Assembly (NCBI GenBank): GCA_009692005.1
Contig: SHZZ01000003.1
Location: 115,143-179,142, forward strand
Origin: Gemmataceae bacterium
GTDB taxonomy: Bacteria > Planctomycetota > Planctomycetia > Gemmatales > Gemmataceae
Reading direction: 5' to 3'
Length of the DNA stretch: 64,000 nt
The translations under genes were made by a program, and so were the position numbers. Under the pieces are notes generated by a model. That model saw nothing but the letters and a program-made list of their open reading frames with translations, ran no database searches and was not told where the DNA came from. The first letter of the stretch is position 1. Each line of letters opens with the position of its first letter. Below, piece by piece: positions 36,830-46,153 of the stretch.

Positions 36830-37068
36830 TGTACCTTTCCTGGACTGGACTGCGTTGGAAAAGGAGTACATTCATGAAAGGAGTCGTTAAAGTTGACCTG
36901 GCCTTGGTTTAAGGCGCAGCCACTTCTGAGGGGAAAGCAAGGTGGGGGGGCGTTTTGGAAATAAGGTGATCGAGTAAGCTTTGACCAATCCAGGTTAACA
37001 ATCTCGTGGCGTGAAAAGTTACTCAATTAATACCTGGTTTTCTTCCTAAAAGAATTGCAAGGGATCTT

Positions 37069-37734
37069 ATGAATTCGGTGCTGGGATTATTCGCCAAATG
37101 GCCCGAGCCGGGAAAGGTGAAAACCCGCCTGGCCAGACACATTGGCCCGGGGCAGGCTGCCGCCCTGGCCCTGGCCATGGTACAGGACACCCTGGCTTTC
37201 CTTTACCCACTGAAGTGCAGCAAGATTCTTTTATTCACTCCTCAAGAAAAACAGAGTGATTTTTCCCAACTGGCAGGAAAGAACTGGCAGTTGCGTTTGC
37301 AATCCGCGGGAGACCTGGGGCAAAGGCTGGGGGATTTTTTTACCTCCTTTCCAGGCAGAACCATCGCCTTTGGCGCTGACAGCCCCACTTATCCCCCCGG
37401 GCAAATTGAAAAGGCTTTTGATCTCCTGCAATCTTCTCTGGGGGTCTTGGGCCCCGCTTTGGACGGTGGCTGCTGCTTGATCGGCTACAGGGATTTTCAA
37501 AACTCATTTCTGGATCAAGTCCCCTGGAGCACCAACGCTGTCCTGGAATCGCTGGTCAAAAACTTGCAAAAAGCTGGTATCCAGCCGGTGCTCTTGCCCA
37601 CTGGGTTTGATGTGGATGAAATGGAAGACCTCCACCGGTTGGCGGACTCAATCCGTGAAATGAAAGCAGCAAACCTGGATCCGTTGCCCCAGCACACTCT
37701 AGCTTTCCTGAGGGAAGCGCGCCTGATTCCCTGA
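37069..37734 (+). CDS. DUF2064 / TIGR04282-type glycosyltransferase-like protein
   Basis: A 221-residue protein with a nucleotide-diphospho-sugar-transferase-like fold. The N-terminal FAKWPEPGKVKTRLARHIG is the family's equivalent of the nucleotidyltransferase loop, IAFGADSPTYPP supplies the Asp-x-Ser/Asp motif, and LGPALDGGCCLIGYR matches the GPxxDGGYxLIG signature. Related proteins have been annotated in arsenosugar biosynthesis, but no other gene for that pathway is here, so the substrate is unknown. The ATG at 37069 follows AGGGAT. The 3' end overlaps the convergent permease gene by 36 bases. Confidence 0.85.
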   Translation: MNSVLGLFAKWPEPGKVKTRLARHIGPGQAAALALAMVQDTLAFLYPLKCSKILLFTPQEKQSDFSQLAGKNWQLRLQSAGDLGQRLGDFFTSFPGRTIAFGADSPTYPPGQIEKAFDLLQSSLGVLGPALDGGCCLIGYRDFQNSFLDQVPWSTNAVLESLVKNLQKAGIQPVLLPTGFDVDEMEDLHRLADSIREMKAANLDPLPQHTLAFLREARLIP

Positions 37735-39366
37735 ACCCCCGTCCGCCACCGCATCAACCGACCCGCTCCGGCGCAGTAAAAAAATAAGCAGGGCGCAAAG
37801 AAAATACCCCAGGGCCCAGTGATATGGAGTTTGATACTGAACTGCGTGAACCATCTTTGGGTCTACCTGCGCGAGGATGTGCCAGGGCAAGCCAATCATT
37901 TCATCCCCCAGTGGAGAATGGATGATACCAAAAAACGCCAGCCCTCCGGTTACCAGGCAGTAAACCGCGGCGGGTACCATCTTGCCATCCTGAACAAAGG
38001 CCAAGATGGTGGCCCAGAGCATGCCGGAAATCAAAAATCCATTGGCCAGGCAACGCAGTGTTTGCAAGCCGGTTTGCGCTTCTGGTGAAAGCGGCGCCTG
38101 AAGGCCAAAAAGACTTTTAACGGTTAGCAAGGCCAGGTAGGCCAGGGCCGGGAGAATGGAAAAAGCGACGGCTGGGAAGTGCCTGGGAGGAACCACCCTG
38201 AAAGTGTGGGAGGTGATTTCCAGGCCGACAAAAACCAGGATGGGAAACAAAACCACACGGGGGAGGTAATGAAAGAGCACAGTGAAACCACCCAAAAAGC
38301 CCGCCAGGCCAATGAATAACGCAGTCAAAAGAGTGTAGCCGGCGCGACCGCCCATTTTCTTGTAAGCCGGCTGACCAATGTAGGGGGTGGTTTGAATCAC
38401 GCCGCCAAAAAAACCCGCCACCAGAGATGTCGCCGCCTCGGTAAACAAAATCGACCGGGTATCGAATTCGTCTCCTTCGCTGGCCGCGCTTTCAGTACAG
38501 TCGATCCCGCCGATCACGGTGGCCAGGGCAAAGGGAAAGACGATGGGGATTCGGTGCAGGACCTCTTGAAACACATTGGCCCAGCCGATGCTATCGCTGG
38601 CCAGGAATGGAACGGGCAATTGAAAAGCCCAATGGCCCTGAAAGCTGAATTCTTTGATGGGTGGGACGATCAAGCCCTGGCCCAAAAGCGCGGCGCCAAA
38701 ATAAAGGAACAAGCCCAGGAGCAACGCCCCCAGCGCTCCGGGAATTCCCCAGGGCAGCCGTCGGTGAGCCAGCAAGGTAATCAGGATGAGGAAAAGACAA
38801 GGGAGGCCGATAAGCGGGTTGCCCCCGATATCCTCTTTCATGGGCATGAATGCAATCAAGGTGAGAGCGATGGCGGCCAGACCGCCGAGCAACCCCGCGC
38901 GGGGAATCCATTTCCTAACCAAGTTGCCGAAGGGTGAAAAAAGGCATTTCATCAGGCCAATGGCAACCAGCACGCTCAAGCCTACTTGCCAACCGAACAT
39001 CATGGCTTTTTCATGATTGCCCGGGAAAAGCTCATTGCCTTTAGCCAAGGCAGGAAGAAGAACCAGAAAGGCCATGCCAAAAGTGCTGGGAGTATCGAGC
39101 CCCAAGGGCATTGCCGTGACATTGTCCCGCTTTTGTTTTTTCGCCAGGCGGATCGCCATCCAGGTGTAAACAAGGTCGCCGAGAAAAACACCCAACGCCG
39201 TACCGGGAAGCATCCGGGTCAGGACAAACTCCGGAGTGTAGCCATTGGGGGCATCAGCAAAAGTGAGAATGGTAAAAAGGGTGACCAGGACCGCGAGGTT
39301 ATCAATCACCAGGCCAAAAAAAGCATTCCAATCTCCCCGGACAAACCAAACCCAGGGTTTCATCAT
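37699..39366 (-). CDS. NCS2-like xanthine/uracil permease family protein
   Basis: A 555-residue membrane protein with 12-14 helices. The segment EGDEFDTRSILFTEAATSLVAGFFGGVIQTTPYIGQPAYKKMGGRAGYT corresponds to the conserved TM8-TM10 half-helix region of NCS2/AzgA-type transporters (GGxxxTTPY, then PAYK). The N-terminus has FLGDLVYTWMAIRLAKKQ and TAMPLGLDTPSTF. It probably imports a purine or related compound by proton symport, but the sequence is divergent from characterised members. The start at ATG 39366 is supported by GGGAG just upstream. The last 36 bases overlap the convergent DUF2064 gene. Confidence 0.7.
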   Translation of the reverse strand: MMKPWVWFVRGDWNAFFGLVIDNLAVLVTLFTILTFADAPNGYTPEFVLTRMLPGTALGVFLGDLVYTWMAIRLAKKQKRDNVTAMPLGLDTPSTFGMAFLVLLPALAKGNELFPGNHEKAMMFGWQVGLSVLVAIGLMKCLFSPFGNLVRKWIPRAGLLGGLAAIALTLIAFMPMKEDIGGNPLIGLPCLFLILITLLAHRRLPWGIPGALGALLLGLFLYFGAALLGQGLIVPPIKEFSFQGHWAFQLPVPFLASDSIGWANVFQEVLHRIPIVFPFALATVIGGIDCTESAASEGDEFDTRSILFTEAATSLVAGFFGGVIQTTPYIGQPAYKKMGGRAGYTLLTALFIGLAGFLGGFTVLFHYLPRVVLFPILVFVGLEITSHTFRVVPPRHFPAVAFSILPALAYLALLTVKSLFGLQAPLSPEAQTGLQTLRCLANGFLISGMLWATILAFVQDGKMVPAAVYCLVTGGLAFFGIIHSPLGDEMIGLPWHILAQVDPKMVHAVQYQTPYHWALGYFLCALLIFLLRRSGSVDAVADGGSGNQARFPQES

Positions 39367-40004
39367 CGTTCTCCCATAGGGGTTGAAAAAATGAATATGC
39401 CACAGCGGGCCATTGAAAGGAAGCAAAATGTGGCCCTACTTTTGTCAAGAAGTTGAAAGCGAAAGTGGATCGGGTCAAAGCTGATAGGGGGTACACCCGC
39501 TTGTGCCCGTAGTGAAAATTGCAACAGTCTCTTTCAAAGCTTTTAACAAACCTTAGCGACCAGATGGCTATTTCCCAACCAAGAAAAAAAACTCTTGTTC
39601 CCTTGGTGCAACAGCGGACTTTGGCCCGGTTTGAGCGCACTTTTTCGCTCAACCATTGACGGCCTCGGTAAATAGGAAAAGGACCTTTTATTCTGACCAA
39701 TGGGTCGCCTCCGGCCTTAAAGGATTGCCGATGGCTTTACGAACCAGAGCTACCAATCCCCAGGCTCGTTAGATGACCGGAAAAAAGCAGAATGCCAAAA
39801 AATTAGGGAATATTCCACAAAGAACGACGGGAATGCCTGTTAAATTGGGATATTCAGCATGTTTGGAAAATAGCTATTGATTAACAATCGGAAGGATAGT
39901 TAAATTAGGTTAACATTACTGGCTGGGTAATATTTGCCCGCCCCAGGGGTGTTTTCCCCGGATTTTTTAACCCTCCGAGTGGAGTAGCTTTTTCTGGAGT
40001 TCGG
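39367..40004. other. 638-bp divergent intergenic region, AT-richer toward fabF
   Basis: No gene, tRNA or repeat is recognised. The part next to fabF (39830-39930) is clearly more AT-rich than the surroundings and probably holds the fabF promoter. One candidate is TTGATT at 39877-39882 and TTAAAT at 39900-39905 with a 17-base spacer, which is only a partial match to consensus. A good ribosome binding site (CTGGAG) precedes the fabF ATG. An open frame at 39302-39700 on the minus strand has no protein-like character. Confidence 0.4.
39877..39905 (+). promoter_or_regulatory. Candidate sigma-70-like promoter for fabF
   Basis: TTGATT and TTAAAT are separated by 17 bases in the AT-rich stretch about 100 bases before the fabF start. 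The match is 4 of 6 at both boxes, and nothing else supports it, so this is a weak suggestion. Confidence 0.2.
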
Positions 40005-41294
40005 ATGCGTCGTGTTGTCGTAACCGGTTGTGGGGTCGTGGCCCCGAACGGAATCGGCAAGGAAGCTTTCTGGAAAAGTTGCCTGGAAGGCGCCAGCGGA
40101 GTGCGGCCCATTCGGTCGTTTGATGCCAGTTCCCACCCGGTGAAAATCGCTGCCGAGGTGCCGGACTTCGACCTCGATCCATGGGTTCCTGCCGAGCACC
40201 GTAAGAGCATAAAAACCACCGGGCGAGCTTCGCGTTTTGGCATCGCCGCGGCCAGCATGGCCATGAAAGATAGCGGCCTGGAACCGTGGTCGTTTAATCC
40301 TGAACGCCTTGGCGTCATCATGGGCACTGGCGTAGTACCCATGAACCTTCCCGAAATTGGCCCCATGATTGCAGAGGCCTGCAACGGTGATTCCAGTTTT
40401 CACGCCGACCTGCTGGGCAAGCAAGGTTCCTCTGCCTTATCCCCCCTGTGGATTCTCAAGTATTTGCCCAACATGGTGGCTGCCCACATTTCCCTCATTC
40501 ATGGCGCCAAGGGCCCCAACAGCACCATCACCACCGCCTGCGCGGCGGGAACCCAGGCCGTGGGTGAAGCCTTCCGCCTGATCGCTCGCAACGACGCCGA
40601 CTTCGTCCTTGCCGGCGGCGCGGACAGCCGCATCGATCCCTTGCTATTCCTGGCCTATTCAGCGATCGGCGCCTTGAGCCCAGCGCATCGGCCCGCGGAA
40701 GAAGTCTCTCGCCCGTTCGATGGCAAGCGAGATGGATTTGTCATGGGTGAAGGCGCGGGAGTTTTGCTTTTAGAAGAACTGGAACACGCCAAGAAGCGTG
40801 GCGCGGTGATTTACGCCGAGGTCAAAGGCCTGGGCAGCAGCTTCGACGCCCACGCCATCACCAAACCCGACCCGGAAGCCGGTGGCGCGACGCGTGCCAT
40901 TCGCTGGGCCTTGAAGGAAGCCAAGGTGGACCCCCGCGATGTGGACTATATCAACGCCCATGGCACCAGCACGCGCTTGAATGACATCATGGAAACTGTG
41001 GCCATCAAGAAAGTGTTTGGCGAAAACAACTCCCGCCCGCCCCTCTCCTCGATCAAGTCGATGATCGGGCACCTGATCGGCGCGGCCGGGGCGGTGGAAG
41101 CGGTGGCCATGGCCCTGACGCTTTATCAAAAAGTCCTGCCGCCCACTATCAATCAAACCTCGCCCGACCCCAACTGCGATCTCGACTATGTTCCCAACCA
41201 GGCCCGGGATAAAAAAGTGCGCACGGCGGTAAGCACCAGTTTCGGTTTCGGCGGACAAAACGCCGCACTGGTCATGCAAGCGCTGGCACATTAA
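40005..41294 (+). CDS. fabF: 3-oxoacyl-ACP synthase II (beta-ketoacyl-ACP synthase, FabF-like)
   Basis: A 429-residue condensing enzyme that extends acyl-ACP with malonyl-ACP in fatty acid synthesis. The catalytic Cys is in TITTACAAGTQAVGEAFR (about residue 178), and the two His are in INAHGTST and KSMIGHLIGAAGAVEA. The N-terminus RRVVVTGCGVVAPNGIG and the C-terminal STSFGFGGQNAALV are typical. It stands alone: no acpP, fabG or fabD is adjacent, so it may be a housekeeping FabF or a KAS-II-like enzyme of a dedicated pathway. ATG at 40005 with CTGGAG upstream. Confidence 0.92.
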   Translation: MRRVVVTGCGVVAPNGIGKEAFWKSCLEGASGVRPIRSFDASSHPVKIAAEVPDFDLDPWVPAEHRKSIKTTGRASRFGIAAASMAMKDSGLEPWSFNPERLGVIMGTGVVPMNLPEIGPMIAEACNGDSSFHADLLGKQGSSALSPLWILKYLPNMVAAHISLIHGAKGPNSTITTACAAGTQAVGEAFRLIARNDADFVLAGGADSRIDPLLFLAYSAIGALSPAHRPAEEVSRPFDGKRDGFVMGEGAGVLLLEELEHAKKRGAVIYAEVKGLGSSFDAHAITKPDPEAGGATRAIRWALKEAKVDPRDVDYINAHGTSTRLNDIMETVAIKKVFGENNSRPPLSSIKSMIGHLIGAAGAVEAVAMALTLYQKVLPPTINQTSPDPNCDLDYVPNQARDKKVRTAVSTSFGFGGQNAALVMQALAH

Positions 41295-41305
41295 CCAATC
41301 CGCAA

Positions 41306-42727
41306 TCAGGCAAGAATGGGTTCAATCACATGGCCATCGTTGATGGTCAAGCGCTCATCGCGTCCGCCGTAATGGTAGGTCAACTTGATGTGATTCATCC
41401 CTAAAAGGTGCAGAATAGTGGCATGCACATCGTGGACATGAGCCTTGCCTTCGATGGCATAAAGGCCGAGTTCATCGGTGGCGCCATGGACCATACCAGG
41501 CTTGACTCCGCCACCGGCCATCCACATGGAAAAGCCGAAGGGGTTATGATCGCGGCCGTTGCCACTCTCGCTCATGGGAGTGCGGCCAAACTCGCCGCCC
41601 CAAATCACCAGGGTGGAATCGAGCAAGCCGCGCTGTTTTAAATCGAGAATCAACGCCGCCACCGGCCTGTCACTCTCGGCGCAGTAACGCCCGTGATTGG
41701 CTTCGACATCGGTATGAGCGTCCCATTTGCTGCCGGACCCGCAGTAAATTTGCACAAAACGAACCCCGCGTTCCACCAGCCTCCTGGCCATAAGGCAATT
41801 GCGCCCCATGCGCTCGGTTTTGGCATCGGCGGTTCCATAAAGGGCATGAGTGGCCGCGGTTTCCCCGGCCAAGTCAACCGCCTCAGGCGCGGCGGCCTGC
41901 ATCCGGTAGGCTAACTCGTACGATTCCAAACGGGCTTGCAGGTCGAGATCTTCCTGCCTTTTTTCCAGGTGCTGGCGGTTCACCTGGCGCAAATAATCGA
42001 GCAAGTGCTTTTGAATCCGCGGGTCGGGATTCCCCGGCGCCAGATGCAACACGGGTGATTTGCCCTCGCGGAAACGCGTGCCCTGGTAAAGGCTGGGCAT
42101 GAACCCGGTGGACCAGTTTCTGCCACCTCCCGGGGGTTCCTCGGGATAATCCTGCAGGACCACAAACGCCGGCAGGTTGTCGCATTCCGACCCGAGCCCA
42201 TAAGCCGCCCATGAACCCAGGCACGGACGACCGCCAAGCACGCTGCCCGTGTTCATTTGGCACACGCTGCCCACATGGTTCAAACCGTCGGCCCAGCAAC
42301 CTTTGAGCATCGTAAGGTGGTCGGCACATTTCGCCAAGGAAGGGAGCCAATCACTGATCCACATCCCCGACTGGCCATGTTGTTTGAATTTTCGCTTTGA
42401 GGGGAGCAAGCCGCTATAGGCGGTTTTGCCCATGGCAGTTACCGGCCTTTTGAATGAGGGAGGCAAGGGCTGGCCAGCGAGGGTGTTGATTTTTGGCTTT
42501 GGATCGAACAGATCAACATGGCTTGGCCCGCCATCGATAAAAACCCAAATGACATTCTTGGCGGTCGCTGTGAAATGCGTTGGCCGGGAAGAGGAATAGG
42601 AGGCGCGGGCCTCGGTTTTTCCTTCCATGACAGCCAAGGCCAGCGCCGCCAACCCGCCACCGGCGCGAGAGAGAATTTCTCTGCGGTTTGGTTGCCTGCC
42701 AGAAGGAATCATTCTATTTTCATCCAT
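41306..42727 (-). CDS. DUF1501 domain protein (second copy in window)
   Basis: A 473-residue DUF1501 protein. The N-terminus has a weak twin-arginine-like signal (NRREILSRAGGGLAALALAVMEG). Family landmarks are VFIDGGPSHVDLFDPKP, FVQIYCGSGSKWDAH, LVIWGGEFGRTPMSESGNGRDHNPFGFSMWMAGGGVKPG, and a C-terminal HDVHATILHLLGMNH. It is a paralogue of the protein at 14355-15773, sharing the metal-site-like His/Asp pattern. The upstream DUF1549 gene's TAA stop is two bases before the ATG at 42727, so the two are coupled. The 3' end is 11 bases from the convergent fabF stop. Confidence 0.9.
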   Translation of the reverse strand: MDENRMIPSGRQPNRREILSRAGGGLAALALAVMEGKTEARASYSSSRPTHFTATAKNVIWVFIDGGPSHVDLFDPKPKINTLAGQPLPPSFKRPVTAMGKTAYSGLLPSKRKFKQHGQSGMWISDWLPSLAKCADHLTMLKGCWADGLNHVGSVCQMNTGSVLGGRPCLGSWAAYGLGSECDNLPAFVVLQDYPEEPPGGGRNWSTGFMPSLYQGTRFREGKSPVLHLAPGNPDPRIQKHLLDYLRQVNRQHLEKRQEDLDLQARLESYELAYRMQAAAPEAVDLAGETAATHALYGTADAKTERMGRNCLMARRLVERGVRFVQIYCGSGSKWDAHTDVEANHGRYCAESDRPVAALILDLKQRGLLDSTLVIWGGEFGRTPMSESGNGRDHNPFGFSMWMAGGGVKPGMVHGATDELGLYAIEGKAHVHDVHATILHLLGMNHIKLTYHYGGRDERLTINDGHVIEPILA

Positions 42728-42729
42728 GG

Positions 42730-44874
42730 TTAATCCACGAAAAGAAACTCACTGGAATTCAAAAGCACCAGGCAAAAATCGGCCAGGGCCTTGGTCGCTT
42801 TCCCATTTCCCGGGTACAGGGCCGCTTGTTCATCAAGAAATTTCACCGCGGTGGCAACCTCCGATGGCGTCGGCTGGCGTGACCAGGCCAGGGACATGGC
42901 TTCTTCCACCTGGCTTTTTGATTTCCCGTCATGCCGCCCTGACAGGTTGTTTGCCCAGGCTGCGGAACGCTCCCTGGTGAATTCCCCATTCAGCAAGGCC
43001 AGCGCTTGCGGCGCGGTGGTGGTCGCCAGACGGCGCGAGCAACTGTTATGCAAATCCGGGGAATCAAAAAGGTCAAACAACGGGAACTTCAGATTCCTTT
43101 TCATCAAAACATAAATCGACCTGCGGTTGTGATCGGCTTTCGAGTCAGAAACTTTCCAGCCCTTGGCGGGTACTCCTTCGGGCAAGGGCGGCATCACCGC
43201 TGGGCCGTAAAGCTGCTGATCCAGCGACCCCGTCAAGAAAAGCACCTGATCGCGCACATGCTCCGCTTGCGAGCGCGTTCGGCGGAAATGCCATAATAAT
43301 TTGTTTTCCCTATCCTCTTGCAATGCCCATTGATGTTTTGCATTGGCAGGATCAACCTGGCTATCTTGCATAAAAACGCTGGAAGTTACCATCAGGCGAT
43401 GCAGGTGTTTCAGATCCCAGCCAGATTCGATAAGTTCCACAGCAAGCCAGTTGAGAAGTTCTGGGTGAGTGGCGGGATCGCCCAGGGCCCCGAAATCACT
43501 GCTGCTGGCAACCAAACCAACGCCAAAGTGATGCTGCCAAATCCGGTTGACCATGACCTTGGCAGTCAGGGGATTCTTATTCGATGTTAACCAGCTAGCG
43601 AGAGCGGACCTTCGGCCGGTGCTTTCCGGCCTTGGTTGAATGGAGAGACTTTCGCCGGCCAGAAATTTGGGCACTGCGGGACCGGCTTTTTCCCCAGGTT
43701 TTCGCCAATCGCCTCCGGCCAGGACAAAGGTATCCGGCGCCTCATTACCCAGGTCAGCCATGGTCAAAGCGGCGGGAGGCGCCTTGGGCTTTCCCGCGTT
43801 CATTTCCCCCATGAGCTGGTCGTATTTCTTTTTGGCATCGCCCTTCATTTCCTGGGCCACCATGCCCTGATAATCCTTGATTTGCAATTCCGCCAAGTGT
43901 GCGATTTGCTTTTGTTTGGGAGTCCGTTGAGACGGCAGCGTCAACACCGACTCTTGAATTTCCTGCCCGAAGCGGACCAGACCTTTTTCCGTCAGTTTTT
44001 TCACCTGGCCGCTGGTGAGTTTTTCCATTTCCTCCCGCAGGGGCTGCTTTTCCTTTTCCCAATTGGCCACCTGTGATTTGTAAGCCCCAACCTGGGTTGG
44101 CGAAACGGCCAAGAAGTTGTCCTTCGGGTTCCACGAGGCGAAAAATGCCTGGAAGGAAAAATAATCTTTTTGCGAGGTGGGATCGAACTTGTGGTCGTGG
44201 CAGCGAGCACAGCCAATGGTCAGCCCCAACACCACAGAAGTGGTGACATCGGTGATTTCATCGAGATAGTCCTGGCGCTTTTGCTGCAAGTTGGCGGCGT
44301 TGTGTTCATACGGCCCCATGCGCAGAAACCCAGTGGCCACCTGCGCCGCCGGGTTTTTAGGGTCAATTTCATCCCCGGCTATCTGCCAGGAAAGAAAACG
44401 GTCGTAGGGCATGTTTTCATTCAAGGCGCGAATGACAAAGTCGCGGTACAAGTAAGAGGTGGGCCGGATTTGGTCGCGATTGTAGCCATCGGAATCGGCA
44501 TAGCGGGCCAAGTCGAGCCAATGCCCGCCCCACTTTTCACCGAATCGGGGAGAACTCAACAGCCGGTCAACCACTTTTTCATAAGCGTTGGCGGAGGGAT
44601 CTTTCAAATAGGAATCTTCCTCGTCCCGGGTGGGGGGCAAACCAATAAGGGACTGGGTCAAGCGGCGAACCAGCCTTCTTTTCTCGGCCATGTCGGACGG
44701 CTGAATGGCCAATTCTTCCAATTGGAAAAGAATAAAAGCGTCAATGGGAGTGCGAGCCCAGTTGGGCTGATTCACCTTGGGAAGAGGTGAACGAACCGGA
44801 GGTGAAAATTCCACATCTGCTGCCAGCGCGAGGTTTCCTGATAACAGGAAAAGGGCCAATACCATCGTTTTCAT
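42730..44874 (-). CDS. DUF1549 + DUF1553 protein lacking the cytochrome c domain
   Basis: A 714-residue exported protein. The ATG at 44874 opens a clean signal peptide (MVLALFLLSGNLALAA). DUF1549 covers about residues 30-240 (GEKWGGHWLDLARYADSDGY; IGCARCHDHKFDP, which keeps a CxxCH), and DUF1553 about 400-680 (NPLTAKVMVNRIWQHHFGVGLV; APQALALLNGEF). Unlike the 815-residue protein at 15778-18225, it has no N-terminal planctomycete cytochrome c domain. A Lys/Glu-rich helical segment (residues about 250-350) sits between the two domains. It is coupled to the downstream DUF1501 gene. A 22-bp perfect palindrome lies 33 bases upstream of the start. Confidence 0.88.
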   Translation of the reverse strand: MKTMVLALFLLSGNLALAADVEFSPPVRSPLPKVNQPNWARTPIDAFILFQLEELAIQPSDMAEKRRLVRRLTQSLIGLPPTRDEEDSYLKDPSANAYEKVVDRLLSSPRFGEKWGGHWLDLARYADSDGYNRDQIRPTSYLYRDFVIRALNENMPYDRFLSWQIAGDEIDPKNPAAQVATGFLRMGPYEHNAANLQQKRQDYLDEITDVTTSVVLGLTIGCARCHDHKFDPTSQKDYFSFQAFFASWNPKDNFLAVSPTQVGAYKSQVANWEKEKQPLREEMEKLTSGQVKKLTEKGLVRFGQEIQESVLTLPSQRTPKQKQIAHLAELQIKDYQGMVAQEMKGDAKKKYDQLMGEMNAGKPKAPPAALTMADLGNEAPDTFVLAGGDWRKPGEKAGPAVPKFLAGESLSIQPRPESTGRRSALASWLTSNKNPLTAKVMVNRIWQHHFGVGLVASSSDFGALGDPATHPELLNWLAVELIESGWDLKHLHRLMVTSSVFMQDSQVDPANAKHQWALQEDRENKLLWHFRRTRSQAEHVRDQVLFLTGSLDQQLYGPAVMPPLPEGVPAKGWKVSDSKADHNRRSIYVLMKRNLKFPLFDLFDSPDLHNSCSRRLATTTAPQALALLNGEFTRERSAAWANNLSGRHDGKSKSQVEEAMSLAWSRQPTPSEVATAVKFLDEQAALYPGNGKATKALADFCLVLLNSSEFLFVD

Positions 44875-44906
44875 GGAACCGCGCCTTGGCATGCAAAACC
44901 TGCGTC

Positions 44907-44928
44907 AACTTGGTGATATCACCAAGTT
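44907..44928. promoter_or_regulatory. Perfect 22-bp palindrome, candidate operator
   Basis: AACTTGGTGAT is followed directly by its exact reverse complement ATCACCAAGTT. It lies 33 bases upstream of the DUF1549 gene's ATG, where an operator would be placed. A perfect dyad of this size with no loop is more like a protein-binding site than a terminator. The bound regulator is unknown and no regulator gene is adjacent. Confidence 0.55.
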
Positions 44929-45090
44929 ATTTGTTCGGCCAGCGGCAGTCAATTGGATTACCCGCAAAACTAAAGCTAAGAACGAAAATAGCCGCCACGG
45001 GCTAAAGATCCGGAAAATGGTTTAGGTCAATCCTTCCCTGGTCAGGTTTATGGCCTTGGCCATTCAACCACGCTGTTTTCGACCCCCTGG

Positions 45091-45777
45091 TTAAAAAATC
45101 CCCAGCCGGCTGAGCGCCACTTTCCCCCGGAAGCAAACATCGACATCGCTGCCGGGCTCGCGAGCCCTGGCATGATAATCGCCAGCGTAATGGAAACGGT
45201 CTTCCCGCACATGAAATTCCAGAGGCAAAGGCCCAGGGTTGGGATGGCAGCAAACCAATGGAGGGTCTGGGATTTCCTGGTCAAGGTGGGGAAGGTTCAC
45301 ATTCCAGAAAAATCCTTTTTGCCAGGGCTCTTTCATAACCGAGGCCATGGCCTGACGGGCCAAATGCAGGGATCTATCCCAATCGAAATCCCTCCCTCGC
45401 CTGCGGTATTGTGAAAACGCAATGCCTGGAATTTCGTGTATGGCTGCTTCCCGCACTGCGGCCACCGTGCCCGACAAATGAATGTCCACGCCCAGGTTGC
45501 CGCCAGAATTGATGCCAGCAAACACCCAGTCGAACTTTTTCCCCAGACAATGCAAAGCCAGGCGGACGCAATCCGCAGGCGTGCCATCTATTGTCTTGAC
45601 CCCCGGGCGCAGTTCGCTCATTTTCAAGGGTGACTCGGTGGTTACGCGGTGCGAGCAACCCGATCGGCAACCCGACGGGGCAAACACCCAGACATTACCC
45701 AGTTCGCGAGCCAGCTTCTCCAGCGCCAGGATCCCCGGCGCATCGACCCCATCATCGTTGGTAACCAGTATTTCCAT
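45091..45777 (-). CDS. surE: 5'/3'-nucleotidase SurE
   Basis: A 228-residue metal-dependent phosphatase that removes phosphate from nucleoside 5' and 3' monophosphates. The metal-binding NDDG motif is at residues 7-10 (ILVTNDDGVDAPGI), with APSGCRSGCSHRVT (usually APxxxxSGxxxxxT), the GTPADCVRLAL loop, and GINSGGNLGVDIHLSGTVAAVREAA all visible. Length is slightly short of the usual 250. Two extra cysteines around the substrate loop (GCRSGC) are unusual. It is divergent from a small conserved gene. Confidence 0.94.
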   Translation of the reverse strand: MEILVTNDDGVDAPGILALEKLARELGNVWVFAPSGCRSGCSHRVTTESPLKMSELRPGVKTIDGTPADCVRLALHCLGKKFDWVFAGINSGGNLGVDIHLSGTVAAVREAAIHEIPGIAFSQYRRRGRDFDWDRSLHLARQAMASVMKEPWQKGFFWNVNLPHLDQEIPDPPLVCCHPNPGPLPLEFHVREDRFHYAGDYHARAREPGSDVDVCFRGKVALSRLGIF

Positions 45778-45845
45778 TTTCCCGCTGGCCCTCCTGAACT
45801 TTATTCTAAAATAACAGCGACATTATTCATGAGGGGAAATTTCCA

Positions 45846-46082
45846 ATGGAAAAATATCCGCTGGGGGAACTCAAGCTCATTTACCGGGCCCTGCATGGCA
45901 GTTTGTCCAGGCACCCTGAATTACTCGATTCCGATTTCCTTCTCCATTTGCAAAATCATTTGCAGGCCGCGGCCAATAAGGAAGGAGTCGATTTATCCAA
46001 TCATGCGTCGTGGGATGCCTGGCTGGGTCAAGAAGCCGGATCGTGCGAAGCCCGTGTGCAAAACCGCCAGGTGTGGAATTAA
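45846..46082 (+). CDS. Small conserved planctomycete hypothetical protein, 78 residues
   Basis: A 78-residue soluble protein that starts at ATG 45846 after a GAGGGGAAA stretch. It reads MEKYPLGELKLIYRALHGSL and later FLLHLQNHLQAAANKEGVDL and SWDAWLGQ, a helical all-alpha pattern. I recall very similar short proteins of this length in other planctomycetes with the same YPxGELxxIYRALHG start, but no function is known to me. It sits alone between surE (divergent) and the NPCBM gene (convergent). Confidence 0.65.
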   Translation: MEKYPLGELKLIYRALHGSLSRHPELLDSDFLLHLQNHLQAAANKEGVDLSNHASWDAWLGQEAGSCEARVQNRQVWN

Positions 46083-46153
46083 TCCTGACCCTGATGGCGT
46101 TTGACTCCGGGATTGACCGCATTCTGAACCGCCACAACAAAAGAAAATAAGAG

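Noticed and set aside
39302..39700. 132-codon minus-strand frame upstream of the permease
   Set aside because: It is Cys/Arg/Phe-rich, has no motif and overlaps the permease start region in another frame.
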